Positions 32,974 to 40,929 of a stretch of 64,000 nt of DNA are shown piece by piece. Position 1 is the first letter of the stretch; each line of letters starts with the position of its first letter. Source of the DNA: Mycobacterium sp. Root265 (GTDB lineage Bacteria > Actinomycetota > Actinomycetes > Mycobacteriales > Mycobacteriaceae); the NCBI RefSeq assembly GCF_001428895.1, contig NZ_LMJA01000028.1, forward strand, positions 191,972 through 255,971, given 5' to 3'. The notes beneath the pieces were generated by a model. It saw only the letters and a program-made list of their open reading frames with translations, made no database searches and was not told the origin of the DNA. The position numbers and the translations under genes are program-made.

Positions 32974-33218
32974 CGCAGACCATCTTCGACTTCGAAGACA
33001 TCGAAGAGCTTGTCAAGAGCCCTGACCGGGCGAACCGCGTCCACCGCGCAGCGTGGGCGCTCGACCACTACGTGATCCTCTCGGGTCGAGATGTGATCGA
33101 GACCGGGATCTCTGACCTGATGGCTGATCTCCTGCACCTGGCCGAGGCGGCTGACATGGACATCGACAGCTTGATCGACTCTGCCCGCACCAACTACGAC
33201 GAGGAGCGAGACGAGTGA
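32970..33218 (+). CDS. Small acidic early protein
   Basis: 82 residues, acidic at both ends (FDFEDIEELV; TNYDEERDE). ATGA overlap with its neighbour. Unknown. Confidence 0.7.
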   Translation: MTQTIFDFEDIEELVKSPDRANRVHRAAWALDHYVILSGRDVIETGISDLMADLLHLAEAADMDIDSLIDSARTNYDEERDE

Positions 33219-33454
33219 AGGTCAAGGTCGTCACCCTCACGGTCGAGTACTACGACACTCTCGAGACGAGCGTCCACAACGATTCGGCCGGCGCCGTAAA
33301 AGAGCTTCGAGAATGGTTTCACTCGAAGCACACTCAGCTTGATCTTGACTTCACCCAGGCCGAACTCGACGCGATGAGCGTCGATGATTTCCGAGAGATG
33401 TTGGAGAACTACTCGGTGTCCAACTACATCGCTGAACATGAACTGGAGGTATAG
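33215..33454 (+). CDS. Small early protein of unknown function
   Basis: 79 residues, GTG start overlapping the previous stop; beta strand start (MKVKVVTLTVEYYDTLETSV) then helices. Unknown. Confidence 0.7.
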   Translation: MKVKVVTLTVEYYDTLETSVHNDSAGAVKELREWFHSKHTQLDLDFTQAELDAMSVDDFREMLENYSVSNYIAEHELEV

Positions 33455-33456
33455 AC

Positions 33457-33639
33457 ATGTACGTAGACGACATCTTTGACAAGGACGAACTGTTGGGCCT
33501 TCAGGAGGAGGTTCAGCTCAACCTCGACGCCAACCCTGGCAACGAACAGTCACAGTGGGACATGGAAGACATCACCCAGCGCATCAACCAGTTGACGCGT
33601 GAGGTAATTTCGCCTGAGCAAGTCTTGGAGGCGAGCTAG
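33457..33639 (+). CDS. Small acidic early protein, last before the repressor
   Basis: 60 residues, helical and acidic (MYVDDIFDKDELLGLQEEVQ). GGAGG site. The 244 bases after it form the repressor control region. Confidence 0.7.
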   Translation: MYVDDIFDKDELLGLQEEVQLNLDANPGNEQSQWDMEDITQRINQLTREVISPEQVLEAS

Positions 33640-33803
33640 CGGTACATCTGTATGGGGTAGCTCACACGACACTCTGAGAGTTTGCTTATGTAACTATCAC
33701 CACACTATGTTTCAAAAACGCACTGCCCAGTCCCCGCAGCGCACACTCCAACCAACACCCGGTGTCAGACCCCAGCTTTAGGGTTAAGACGCAGCCCAAT
33801 GAA

Positions 33804-33833
33804 TTGAGAGTTGCCTTGACAAGCACCTACAAT
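33804..33833 (+). promoter_or_regulatory. Candidate repressor promoter
   Basis: TTGAGA (33804), 18-bp spacer, TACAAT (33828). CTTGACAAGCACC, a two-mismatch stoperator, fills the spacer at 33815-33827, and CTTGACAAAGTTG follows at 33838. This placement would allow autoregulation. The surrounding 33,640-33,880 region is AT-richer than its neighbours and carries no gene. Confidence 0.55.
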
Positions 33834-33883
33834 CCACCTTGACAAAGTTGGAACAACTGAATCCTTACTCATGGAGGTAAAAC

Positions 33884-34393
33884 ATGAGCGGCAAAAACCA
33901 CAGAGCCCCGCTGGTTTTCAGCGTGGTTGAAGACTTGCGAAGAAGGGGATACAACCAGTCACAGATAGCAGAGATGCACGGGGTAACCCGGCAGGCAGTT
34001 TCGTGGCAGAAGAAGACATACGGAGGATCCTTGACCCCACGCCAGATCGTTCAGAAGGCGTGGCCTTGGAAGACCTCCGATGCCCACGGTAAGTCGAAGG
34101 CTTACCAGCATCTTCGTAACCACGGTGAGTTCATGGCGACCGGTGGCCGTGACATGAACGAAGACAAGATAAATCGCCTCAAGTCGTGGTGGCAGAAGCT
34201 GCGCGACGAGAACGTGGTACTCGAATTTGACCCGAGCATCCCGCCGATCCCCGGCGTGAGCCCTCACGGCGGTTTCAGGTACGTCCCCCGACTGGCGTCG
34301 GATGGGGATCTCCTGATCCGGGTCAACGAGCACACCGATCTGTCGGACGAGGGAGAGATGATCTGGTGCTGGCCACCAGACAGCTCTGAATAG
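33884..34393 (+). CDS. Immunity repressor (L5 gp71-like)
   Basis: 169 residues. Maintains lysogeny by binding the 13-bp stoperators and the early promoters. The helix-turn-helix lies near residues 21-45 (YNQSQIAEMHGVTRQAVSW), followed by the YGG-TPRQ segment; the C-terminal half (EFDPSIPPIPGVSPHGGF; LLIRVNEHTDLSDEGEMIW) is very like the Cluster A repressor. GGAGG at 33873 sets the start. It lies in the same direction as the early genes, in its own transcription unit. Confidence 0.95.
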   Translation: MSGKNHRAPLVFSVVEDLRRRGYNQSQIAEMHGVTRQAVSWQKKTYGGSLTPRQIVQKAWPWKTSDAHGKSKAYQHLRNHGEFMATGGRDMNEDKINRLKSWWQKLRDENVVLEFDPSIPPIPGVSPHGGFRYVPRLASDGDLLIRVNEHTDLSDEGEMIWCWPPDSSE

Positions 34394-34407
34394 AACAGGA
34401 ACAGATC

Positions 34408-34800
34408 GTGCCGCTTTCCCACATTGCGAGTCTCTTCGACGGAGTCCACTTCGAACCGGCCGAGGAGATCGTTGACCGGCCAGGGTGGCTGTTGGCGCAG
34501 AAATGCAAGTTCTGGTCGGAGTCAGATCCGACTCAACAAGGGACGATGCTTTTTGTGTACCGCAGCCCCCTGATGCCCTGTACACACAAGTGGTACCAGC
34601 CTGTAGCAGCCGAACTGCTTGCAGCAGAGAAGATCAACATCCTCGCCGACATGCAAGTCGTGGACGAGGGCATGATGCACGGCTCAGGGCAAAGCCTCAT
34701 CGTCGGAATAGTCGGCCACGACTTCGTAGGTCCGCACACAGTCGATGAAGCTGTCGCCATTATCGCCGATGCCTACAGCACAGAAAGCGAGGTTGCATGA
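34408..34800 (+). CDS. Protein of unknown function downstream of repressor
   Basis: 130 residues, GTG start 15 bases after the repressor; its stop overlaps the exonuclease ATG. No known domain; C-terminus holds HTVDEAVAIIADAYS. Likely co-transcribed with the repressor, so possibly expressed in lysogens. Confidence 0.75.
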   Translation: MPLSHIASLFDGVHFEPAEEIVDRPGWLLAQKCKFWSESDPTQQGTMLFVYRSPLMPCTHKWYQPVAAELLAAEKINILADMQVVDEGMMHGSGQSLIVGIVGHDFVGPHTVDEAVAIIADAYSTESEVA

Positions 34801-35615
34801 CGGTTGGTAAATCCCTACCGCTGCGCTCGGTGAGCCAGATCAACTCGTTCACCCGGTGCCCGATGGCCTACAAGCTGTCCCGAATCGACAAGGTGTGGCC
34901 TCGACCGGCCGCATGGCTCCCTCAGGGAACCGCATTCCACGAGGTCGCAGAGCTCGTCGAGATCTGGGAAGGCTACGGCTTCCCCCTGACCCTCGAAGAG
35001 GCGCAGGACATGTTCCGTGTCTTCTACGCCCGCGACATCAACGCGCTGACCGAAGAGACCCCGAACTTCGACTTCTGGTCGTGGTCTGGTCCCTACAACG
35101 GCGAGCGAGATACCGAGCGCCGCTACGAAGTTGGGCTCGAACAGGTGGAGAAGTTCTTCGTCTGGCGAGCCTTGAAGGGCCAGGACATCTGGGTCGCACC
35201 GGATGGCACGGAAGCGATCGAGCTGGACTTCAAGATCGAGCTCGACGGCATCATCGTCCGAGGATTCATCGACGCTGTCGTGGTGGTCAACGGGGAGCTG
35301 CGCGTCCGTGACTACAAGACCGGCAACACGCCGGGCGACGACTTCCAGCTGGGCGTCTACGCCCTGGCGGTCGCGATGAAGTACGGCGTGGAGGCCCCGA
35401 AGACCGGGGACTACTACATGGCCGGCAAAAAGGGCAAGAAAGTCGTGGTCACGCACCCATTCGATCTGACTGAGTGGACGCGAGAGAAGATCACGGCGAA
35501 GTTCCACGAGGTCGAATTGCTCATCCAGGCAGGCGATTTCGAGGCACTCCCAGAGGCTGACAAGTGCAAGTTTTGCGATGTCAGCTTCTCGTGCCCTGTT
35601 TTTAACGCGCAGTAA
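34797..35615 (+). CDS. Cas4-family exonuclease (RecB-like nuclease)
   Basis: 272 residues. PD-(D/E)xK nuclease core: ELDFKIELDGIIVRGFIDAVVV then VRDYKTG (the DxK), and a C-terminal Cys cluster KCKFCDVSFSCP expected to bind an iron-sulfur cluster together with an N-terminal Cys (FTRCPMAYK). Acts on DNA ends, probably in recombination or replication. In L5-type phages it neighbours the repressor. Confidence 0.9.
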   Translation: MTVGKSLPLRSVSQINSFTRCPMAYKLSRIDKVWPRPAAWLPQGTAFHEVAELVEIWEGYGFPLTLEEAQDMFRVFYARDINALTEETPNFDFWSWSGPYNGERDTERRYEVGLEQVEKFFVWRALKGQDIWVAPDGTEAIELDFKIELDGIIVRGFIDAVVVVNGELRVRDYKTGNTPGDDFQLGVYALAVAMKYGVEAPKTGDYYMAGKKGKKVVVTHPFDLTEWTREKITAKFHEVELLIQAGDFEALPEADKCKFCDVSFSCPVFNAQ

Positions 35616-35628
35616 CTTGACACCCACC
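35616..35628 (-). promoter_or_regulatory. Stoperator, exact consensus
   Basis: CTTGACACCCACC (plus strand) between the exonuclease and antirepressor genes. Confidence 0.85.
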
Positions 35629-35643
35629 AACAAGAGAGAAGAC

Positions 35644-36468
35644 ATGACCAACACCATCGAGCAGTTCCGCTTCCAGTCCATCCCGTCCGTCGCAGACGGC
35701 GGCACCGTCACCGACGTTCAGCTCCGCACCTTGTCCATCGACGGGGAGCCGTGGTTCATCACCCGCGACGTGCTCGACGTGCTCGGTCTCAGCCGCTCGT
35801 CCAGCTCCCTGCTAGACCCCTCTGACAAGGGGGTACACAGTGTGGACACCCCCGGTGGCCTGCAGGATTACTCCGTCATCAACGAATCCGGGCTGTACGC
35901 CTTGATCCTCAAGAGCCGGAAGCCTGAGGCTGCAGTGTTCAAGCGTTGGGTCACCGCCGAGGTGCTCCCGACCATCCGCAAGACCGGCGCCTACGTCGAC
36001 CCGGCGAGCGAGCTGGCGCAGAAGATCGCGACCGGCGATGTGGAAGCGATGATGGCTGGCTTCGCGATCGCTCTGCAGACCGCCCAGGACGCTCGTGCGG
36101 CCCTGGTCGTGGCAGAGGCTGAGAAGGTCGTGCTGGAAGCCAAGGTCGAGGGCGACGCCCCGTTCGTGAAGGCGGCTATCGAGTTCTTTGACGAGGAAGC
36201 CATCTACTCGCTGCGCGACTCGGCGCGGAAGCTCGGCGTCCCGCCGCTGACGTTCAACGACATCCTGCGGTCGTGGGGCTGGATCGATGAGAGCAGCACC
36301 GCTGCCAAGTCGTACTCCGTCTCCAACGGCTTCGCGGTGAACCGCGTGTGGATGCACCCCGGCTCGGGAGCAGCCACCACTCAGGGCCGGCTCACCAACA
36401 AGGGCATCGAGCGTGCAGCCATCAAGCTGCAGAAAGAAGGCACCTGGACCGGTTACGCCAAGGTCTAG
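35644..36468 (+). CDS. Bro-N / Ant antirepressor-like protein
   Basis: 274 residues. The N-terminal Bro-N domain (~25-110: LSIDGEPWFITRDVLDVLGLSR ... LYALILKSRKPEAAVFKRWVTAEVLPTIRKTGAY) is near-complete. A helical linker follows, then a C-terminal KilAC/Ant domain (~185-274: IYSLRDSARKLGVPPLTFNDILR, GRLTNKGIERAAIKL). Such proteins can antagonise repressors or bind DNA. Stoperators lie before and after it, so the repressor appears to silence it. Confidence 0.9.
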   Translation: MTNTIEQFRFQSIPSVADGGTVTDVQLRTLSIDGEPWFITRDVLDVLGLSRSSSSLLDPSDKGVHSVDTPGGLQDYSVINESGLYALILKSRKPEAAVFKRWVTAEVLPTIRKTGAYVDPASELAQKIATGDVEAMMAGFAIALQTAQDARAALVVAEAEKVVLEAKVEGDAPFVKAAIEFFDEEAIYSLRDSARKLGVPPLTFNDILRSWGWIDESSTAAKSYSVSNGFAVNRVWMHPGSGAATTQGRLTNKGIERAAIKLQKEGTWTGYAKV

Positions 36469-36481
36469 CTTGACTCCCACC
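36469..36481 (-). promoter_or_regulatory. Stoperator, one mismatch
   Basis: CTTGACTCCCACC (plus strand), the same variant as at early promoter 3, just after the antirepressor stop. Confidence 0.75.
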
Positions 36482-36512
36482 CGCATACATCTACTTATAT
36501 GAGCGAGGAGAT

Positions 36513-36827
36513 ATGGCCGCTAAACCGATCAACGGGGTCATGACACCTCGGGGGCTCGCCTTCCTGAAAGAGGGCGTCGGGTACGTCGTACCTGGCGCTG
36601 ACTACTGGGTGGTCGAGATGGATGCGCTGGACAGGCTGAACGGCCCGTCAGTGCATTGGTTCCCCTCCGAGGTCTCCTCGCTCCTGTTCGCAGTAGGAGA
36701 GCGGGACAGAGCCGCTGAGCACGTCTGGCACGACATCCACGGAGCGACCCACACGGGTGTGGATCGTGCCATCAAAGTCCGTCATCCCGACGGCACCTAC
36801 ACCAACTTTGAGAAAGAGAACCGATGA
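36513..36827 (+). CDS. Protein of unknown function
   Basis: 104 residues (MAAKPINGVMTPRGLAFLKEGVGYVVPG...). GAGGAG site. No recognised domain. 4-base overlap with the next gene. Confidence 0.75.
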   Translation: MAAKPINGVMTPRGLAFLKEGVGYVVPGADYWVVEMDALDRLNGPSVHWFPSEVSSLLFAVGERDRAAEHVWHDIHGATHTGVDRAIKVRHPDGTYTNFEKENR

Positions 36828-37216
36828 CCAAGATCGCCGCTACCGCACTGCTGGAGACCGTCCTCGAGCTGGGCAAGGAAACGCCCGACCAGAAGGCGGG
36901 CTGCACCTACTTCAACGACGACAGCACTCCGTGCTGCATCGTCGGACACGGCTTCGCCAAGCACGGCTTCGGCGCCGACACCCTCTCTGTCCTCGGCGAT
37001 ACCTACCACCGCAGGTGGGCTTCGTTAAACCACAGCACCGGGGTGACTCACCACTTCATCAAGGATCACGTCGTGTCGGTGCACAACGACGCCGACGACA
37101 AGGCGCTGTCCGCTCTCGCGGACATCCAGAACAAGCAGGACCGTGGGGCTACCTGGGCCGAGGCGGTTGACCCGTCGATCACGTACACCGCCATCGTCGC
37201 CAAGTACGACCAGTGA
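36824..37216 (+). CDS. Protein of unknown function
   Basis: 130 residues. Contains CTYFNDDSTPCCIVGHGFAKHGFG with three Cys and His residues, a pattern often annotated only as a conserved phage hypothetical. Overlaps both neighbours by 4 bases. Confidence 0.75.
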   Translation: MTKIAATALLETVLELGKETPDQKAGCTYFNDDSTPCCIVGHGFAKHGFGADTLSVLGDTYHRRWASLNHSTGVTHHFIKDHVVSVHNDADDKALSALADIQNKQDRGATWAEAVDPSITYTAIVAKYDQ

Positions 37217-37479
37217 CCAAGACCGATCTGGGAGATCCAGACAACCCGAGGGACTGGGATCCGAACCACAAGACGCTGAAGTACCGGTGGGCTCCTCACG
37301 AGACCGCTGGCGTCCTGCGGATGCAGCGAGCTGGCTACAAGGGCAAGCAGATCTTGGACATGTTCCCTCGGCTGAAGGGCACCAAGCTGATGCGTGAGCT
37401 GCAGAACGCGATGGACGCGGAGTCCACCGCGAACGAGGCTCGTCGCCCTATCCACGATGCTCGCATCTCGCGGACTTGA
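37213..37479 (+). CDS. Small basic protein of unknown function
   Basis: 88 residues, GTG start overlapping the previous stop. The segment APHETAGVLRMQRAGYKGKQILDMFPRL looks like a helix-turn-helix-like DNA-binding region; inference only. A stoperator overlaps its end. Confidence 0.72.
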   Translation: MTKTDLGDPDNPRDWDPNHKTLKYRWAPHETAGVLRMQRAGYKGKQILDMFPRLKGTKLMRELQNAMDAESTANEARRPIHDARISRT

Positions 37480-37487
37480 CACCCACC
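37475..37487 (-). promoter_or_regulatory. Stoperator, exact consensus
   Basis: CTTGACACCCACC (plus strand), overlapping the last codons of the upstream gene and followed by AAGGAGG. Confidence 0.85.
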
Positions 37488-37499
37488 AAGGAGGCTTCA

Positions 37500-37736
37500 G
37501 TGCCTGAGATCAAGATCGCAGAAGAGCTGAGCGGACAGCACATCGGACGTGAGATCCAGTTCCCCTGGAAGTTCCCGCGTTCGGCGGTAGAAGCCAACGT
37601 CTGGGGGGAGCTGCGAGAGGTTCACCACGACGCAGGAGACGAGATCGTGGTCTGGCTGGCCAGTCTGAGCGAGGACATGGGCGGGGAGAAGTCTGAGTTC
37701 GTCGTTCGACGAGGTACGAAGGTCACGGTGGTCTGA
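37500..37736 (+). CDS. Small protein of unknown function
   Basis: 78 residues from a GTG with AAGGAGG 6 bases upstream (MPEIKIAEELSGQHIGREIQ). The stop and next ATG overlap (TGATG). Beta-rich, no domain recognised. Confidence 0.72.
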   Translation: MPEIKIAEELSGQHIGREIQFPWKFPRSAVEANVWGELREVHHDAGDEIVVWLASLSEDMGGEKSEFVVRRGTKVTVV

Positions 37737-38536
37737 TGTACACACCACGGCAGTCGCTCTACATTCGCGGATCGGCCGGTGACCCGCTCCCTCAAGTCTG
37801 GGATGCCATCGAGCAGAAGGGGACCACGTTGCGGCGTGGCCAGCTCGTATTGTGTTGCGCCGGTCCAGGTACCGGCAAGTCAGCGTTCGTGCTGGCGTAC
37901 GCACTGAAGTCGAAGGTACCGACGCTGTACTTCAGCGCCGATTCCGATGCCTTCACCCAGGCTTCGAGATCGGTGTCGGTCCTCACCGGATGGACGCAGG
38001 AGCGGTCGACGGTTGCGGTGATGGAAGCCAACATCGGGCCTGTAGCAGAAGAATTGGATGCCATTCCGATCCGGTTCAACTACAAGGCGTCACCTTCGCT
38101 CACCACCATCGAAGATGCGATGAGTGCGTACGACGCGCTGTACGAGGACTACCCGGCTCTGGTGGTCGTAGACAACATCACCAACGTCATCACAGACAGC
38201 GATGACGGAGACCCGTTCTCGGGGCTCGAGGGGCTGATGGACTACCTCCACACGATGGCTCGTGACACCGGCTCGTGCGTGATAGGGCTGCACCACGTCA
38301 CAGGTCCGTACAACGACGGCGACAAGCCAATTCCGTTGTCGGGCATCAAAGGTCAGATCGGGCGTGTGCCCGAGATGATCCTCACGCTCCACAGGGTGTC
38401 GGAAGGTTACGGCTCTGACTCCCTGAGGGTCTCCACGGTGAAGAACCGTGGGGGAAAGTCCGACCCGTCGGGTCAAGACTTCGCTGAACTCGAATTTGAG
38501 GGCAGCACAATGCAAATCAAAGATTACGGAAAGTAG
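37736..38536 (+). CDS. DnaB/RecA-like helicase ATPase
   Basis: 266 residues. Single RecA-fold ATPase: Walker A GPGTGKSAF near residue 43, Walker B ALVVVDNITNV near residue 138, and sensor region SCVIGLHHVTGPYNDG. Shorter than cellular DnaB (no N-terminal domain). It probably unwinds or remodels phage replication forks together with the primase at 40,543. Confidence 0.88.
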   Translation: MYTPRQSLYIRGSAGDPLPQVWDAIEQKGTTLRRGQLVLCCAGPGTGKSAFVLAYALKSKVPTLYFSADSDAFTQASRSVSVLTGWTQERSTVAVMEANIGPVAEELDAIPIRFNYKASPSLTTIEDAMSAYDALYEDYPALVVVDNITNVITDSDDGDPFSGLEGLMDYLHTMARDTGSCVIGLHHVTGPYNDGDKPIPLSGIKGQIGRVPEMILTLHRVSEGYGSDSLRVSTVKNRGGKSDPSGQDFAELEFEGSTMQIKDYGK

Positions 38537-38539
38537 CCA

Positions 38540-38722
38540 ATGCCTTTACTCGCAGTCGTTTTCGTCGTGTTCCTCACGCTCAAGCTCGGTGTGGCAGACA
38601 CCGTCGTGGAGTCCTGGTCCTGGTGGACCGTCACCTCGCCCCTGTGGGTACCGGCGGCTATCACGCTGGTCTTCTGGGTGGTCGGTACCCTCCTCGTCGT
38701 CGCGTTCGGTGACAAGAAGTGA
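38540..38722 (+). CDS. Small two-helix membrane protein
   Basis: 60 residues with two hydrophobic segments (LLAVVFVVFLTLKLGV and WVPAAITLVFWVVGTLLVVAF). Overlaps the lipoprotein gene by 4 bases, so the two may act together at the membrane. Confidence 0.72.
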   Translation: MPLLAVVFVVFLTLKLGVADTVVESWSWWTVTSPLWVPAAITLVFWVVGTLLVVAFGDKK

Positions 38723-39108
38723 ATCGCATCCAGAAAGCAGTCGCAGCAGTAGCTTTCAGCGCCGCTGCCTTCGGCCTCGTCGGTTGTTCGGATGCCGAGG
38801 TGGCGTCCAGCAACCTGTCCAAGCAGGCTGACAACTTCGAGATCTCGCGGAACATCGTGTTCTTCAACGGGATCACGGACAAGTACCTGCTGCAGATCAA
38901 GGGCTACTGCTCGGTCGAGCCCGACACCGCTGCGCAGAAGCTCGACGTGACCTGCAAGGTTCCGGGAGGCTTCAAGAAGCACTTCCTGGGCCTGTCGGAC
39001 AACGTCAGCTACTTCGTGGAGCAGGTCGATCCGGGCACGGTGAGCACCGACTTCTACGAGGTCAACTTCAAGCCGTCGGTCATCATCCCCGACTTCGAAG
39101 TCCGCTAG
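38719..39108 (+). CDS. Phage lipoprotein
   Basis: 129 residues from a GTG. Signal peptide with lipobox: AAVAFSAAAFGLVGCSDAE, so Cys23 should be acylated and the protein anchored outside the membrane. The mature part contains a Cys pair (YCSVEPD ... VTCKVPGG) in a small beta domain. Such lipoproteins in other phages exclude superinfecting phage; that role is only inferred. Confidence 0.8.
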   Translation: MNRIQKAVAAVAFSAAAFGLVGCSDAEVASSNLSKQADNFEISRNIVFFNGITDKYLLQIKGYCSVEPDTAAQKLDVTCKVPGGFKKHFLGLSDNVSYFVEQVDPGTVSTDFYEVNFKPSVIIPDFEVR

Positions 39109-39116
39109 TGAACTCT

Positions 39117-39143
39117 CCCTCGACGGGGCGCGCATGTCGAGGG
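39117..39143 (+). terminator. Stem-loop after the lipoprotein gene
   Basis: 8-bp perfect stem CCCTCGAC / GTCGAGGG with an 11-nt loop, no U tract. Possibly a processing or partial termination signal before the stoperator at 39167. Confidence 0.4.
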
Positions 39144-39166
39144 GTGATCTACAACGCGCACTCAAA

Positions 39167-39179
39167 CTTGACACCCACC
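39167..39179 (-). promoter_or_regulatory. Stoperator, exact consensus
   Basis: CTTGACACCCACC (plus strand) upstream of the next small gene cluster. Confidence 0.85.
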
Positions 39180-39196
39180 AACGGAAGAGAGATCCA

Positions 39197-39436
39197 ATGA
39201 CCACCCCCAACGCCATGCCGAAGAAGTCCCTCATCGCGGTTCACCAGCACATCCTGGGCAGCCTGCTGGCCCTTCGGCCGGCATCGTGGGTCCACAAGAC
39301 TCTCGTCCCGGCCACCTCCACCTCGAAGGAGACCGTGGTCAAGACCACCATCTCCCACCAGGAGCTGCGGTTCCCGTTCGCTCAGAACGTCTCTGAGCAG
39401 AACATCGACATCGCCGCGAAGCGGTGGTCTCGTTGA
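39197..39436 (+). CDS. Small protein of unknown function
   Basis: 79 residues (MTTPNAMPKKSLIAVHQHIL). ATG with GGAAGAGAG upstream. Slightly basic, no domain recognised. Confidence 0.7.
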   Translation: MTTPNAMPKKSLIAVHQHILGSLLALRPASWVHKTLVPATSTSKETVVKTTISHQELRFPFAQNVSEQNIDIAAKRWSR

Positions 39437-39531
39437 GGTACTTCATCCTGCCTCTGTGGACTGCAGCCAGTTTCGTACTGGGCGTCTACGCGGGAGCATC
39501 CACCGGGCAGTTCTACGGATTCGACGTATGA
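39433..39531 (+). CDS. Tiny membrane protein
   Basis: 32 residues from a TTG overlapping the previous stop; one hydrophobic segment (LPLWTAASFVLGVYAGAS). Stop overlaps the next ATG (ATGA). Supported by coupling only. Confidence 0.5.
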   Translation: MRYFILPLWTAASFVLGVYAGASTGQFYGFDV

Positions 39532-39689
39532 AGCTGACACTCAACCTCTTCGGCTACGAGGTAGCCACCGTGGAGCTGCAGGACCGGACGCCGGTCAGCA
39601 GCATCGGCGCACCGGCGCCCCGGCCATCCCTGCTCGACATAGGGATCAAGAAGGTCTCAGGCTTCTGGGTCGATCGGATGCGGAGTTGA
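39528..39689 (+). CDS. Small protein of unknown function
   Basis: 53 residues (MKLTLNLFGYEVATVELQDR), ATGA overlap upstream, TTGA overlap downstream. Unknown. Confidence 0.6.
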   Translation: MKLTLNLFGYEVATVELQDRTPVSSIGAPAPRPSLLDIGIKKVSGFWVDRMRS

Positions 39690-39778
39690 TCAACATGGTC
39701 ATCGGCGGCGGGTTCGCTGTCCTGCTGGTGGGAGGCACCTGGCTAGTCGGAGAGGTCATCAGATGGGCTATGCGCTAA
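39686..39778 (+). CDS. Tiny membrane protein
   Basis: 30 residues from a TTG; almost entirely hydrophobic (MVIGGGFAVLLVGGTWLVGE). Overlaps both neighbours. Supported by packing and composition. Confidence 0.5.
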   Translation: MINMVIGGGFAVLLVGGTWLVGEVIRWAMR

Positions 39779-39906
39779 CCATCAACGACTGGATGGCGGT
39801 GTTCTTCGGAATCTCGCTGCTGCTCACAGGTTTGAACGCCTGGCTCGACTACGTCGAGGAGGGTGAGCGTGTCGCGAAGGAGAGCGAAAGCGACTACGCG
39901 TCCTGA
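39763..39906 (+). CDS. Small membrane protein
   Basis: 47 residues; one hydrophobic helix (WMAVFFGISLLLTGLNAWL) with a charged tail. It overlaps the EndoVII gene by 44 bases. Confidence 0.6.
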   Translation: MGYALTINDWMAVFFGISLLLTGLNAWLDYVEEGERVAKESESDYAS

Positions 39907-40351
39907 CTCTGGCAAGCCTTGTGTGGACTGCCTGGCTGAGGGGATCACCTCGAAGCGCAAGACTCCCTGGCCTGGCCCACGGTGTGCTACGCACCACCGA
40001 GGCCGTAAGAAGAAGGTCAGTGCTGGCTCCTGGGGCACGAGAATCATTGCCACGTACGACATCACACCCGATGAGTACTGGGCGATCTACGAGTTCCAGG
40101 GCGGTCGCTGCTACATCTGTCAGCGAGCCAACGGCAAGTTCAAGCGCCTCTCGGTCGACCACGACCACAAGACCGGCATCATCCGAGGTCTGCTCTGCAC
40201 GATGTGCAACAAGTACACGCTCGGCTGGGCGCGAGACTGCATCGAGTTCTTCGAGCGGGCTATCGCCTACCTGCGTAACCCTCCGGCCGTCCAGGTCATC
40301 GGGAAGCGCATCGCGCCTATCGAGGCAGAGAAGCTCAAGTCCCAGACTTGA
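39863..40351 (+). CDS. Endonuclease VII (Holliday junction resolvase)
   Basis: 162 residues. His-Me finger nuclease: Cys pairs GKPCVDC, GGRCYICQ and CTMCNK bind zinc; VDHDHKTGIIRGLLC is the catalytic EndoVII signature. It resolves branched DNA before packaging. GTG start chosen; a second GTG lies two codons on. Standard in Cluster A right arms. Confidence 0.93.
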   Translation: MSVSRRRAKATTRPDSGKPCVDCLAEGITSKRKTPWPGPRCATHHRGRKKKVSAGSWGTRIIATYDITPDEYWAIYEFQGGRCYICQRANGKFKRLSVDHDHKTGIIRGLLCTMCNKYTLGWARDCIEFFERAIAYLRNPPAVQVIGKRIAPIEAEKLKSQT

Positions 40352-40359
40352 CACCCACC
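40347..40359 (-). promoter_or_regulatory. Stoperator, exact consensus
   Basis: CTTGACACCCACC (plus strand), overlapping the EndoVII stop and followed by AAGGAG for the next gene. Confidence 0.85.
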
Positions 40360-40370
40360 AGAAGGAGACC

Positions 40371-40568
40371 ATGAGCATTCCACTGCCGCCCCTGAACTGC
40401 CCGGTCATCAAGTCGATCATGTTCGAGACGGACTACGTCAACGACACGATCGAGATCGTCGTGCCGGAATGGGTTGCGGTCAAGACTCGTACGTCCAGCG
40501 ACGAGGACGGCTGCCGGATCATCATCGAGCGACGATCGAAGCATGATGAACGATACGCCGATCGCTAG
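40371..40568 (+). CDS. Small protein of unknown function
   Basis: 65 residues ([20 protein letters not shown]). AAGGAGACC before the ATG. Its end overlaps the primase start by 26 bases. No domain recognised. Confidence 0.7.
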   Translation: MSIPLPPLNCPVIKSIMFETDYVNDTIEIVVPEWVAVKTRTSSDEDGCRIIIERRSKHDERYADR

Positions 40569-40929
40569 GGCGATCCTCCGCTACTACCCGGACTGGGATC
40601 CGCCCGACGACGATCACGAGTGGAACAAGTGCCTGTGCCCGTTCCACGGTGAGGGAACCGCCAGTGCCGCAGTCAGTTACGACCTCCAGGGGTTCAACTG
40701 CATGGCCTGCAGCGTCCGTGGGGACGTGATCTCAATCATCCGACACGAAGAGGAGGTGAATTTTGCAGAAGCTCTCACAATCGCAGAGGGACTATATGTG
40801 GGAAGCCACATCCCGCTACAGAGAAAGCCTGCCCGGAAGCCAGGCCGCAGAGTATTTGGCGAGTCGGGGCATTCCGGTAAACCAGCCGTACGGCCTGGGG
40901 TACGTCGGAGACCCTCTCCCTGGGCATGA
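40543..40929 (+). CDS. DNA primase, zinc-binding part
   Basis: 128 residues. CHC2-type zinc-binding domain: CPFHGEG and FNCMAC (CxxC), as in DnaG. Beyond about residue 85 the sequence becomes Arg/Pro-rich and unlike primase, because the coding signal passes to the overlapping +1 frame. The two halves together make one primase. Confidence 0.85.
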   Translation: MMNDTPIARAILRYYPDWDPPDDDHEWNKCLCPFHGEGTASAAVSYDLQGFNCMACSVRGDVISIIRHEEEVNFAEALTIAEGLYVGSHIPLQRKPARKPGRRVFGESGHSGKPAVRPGVRRRPSPWA

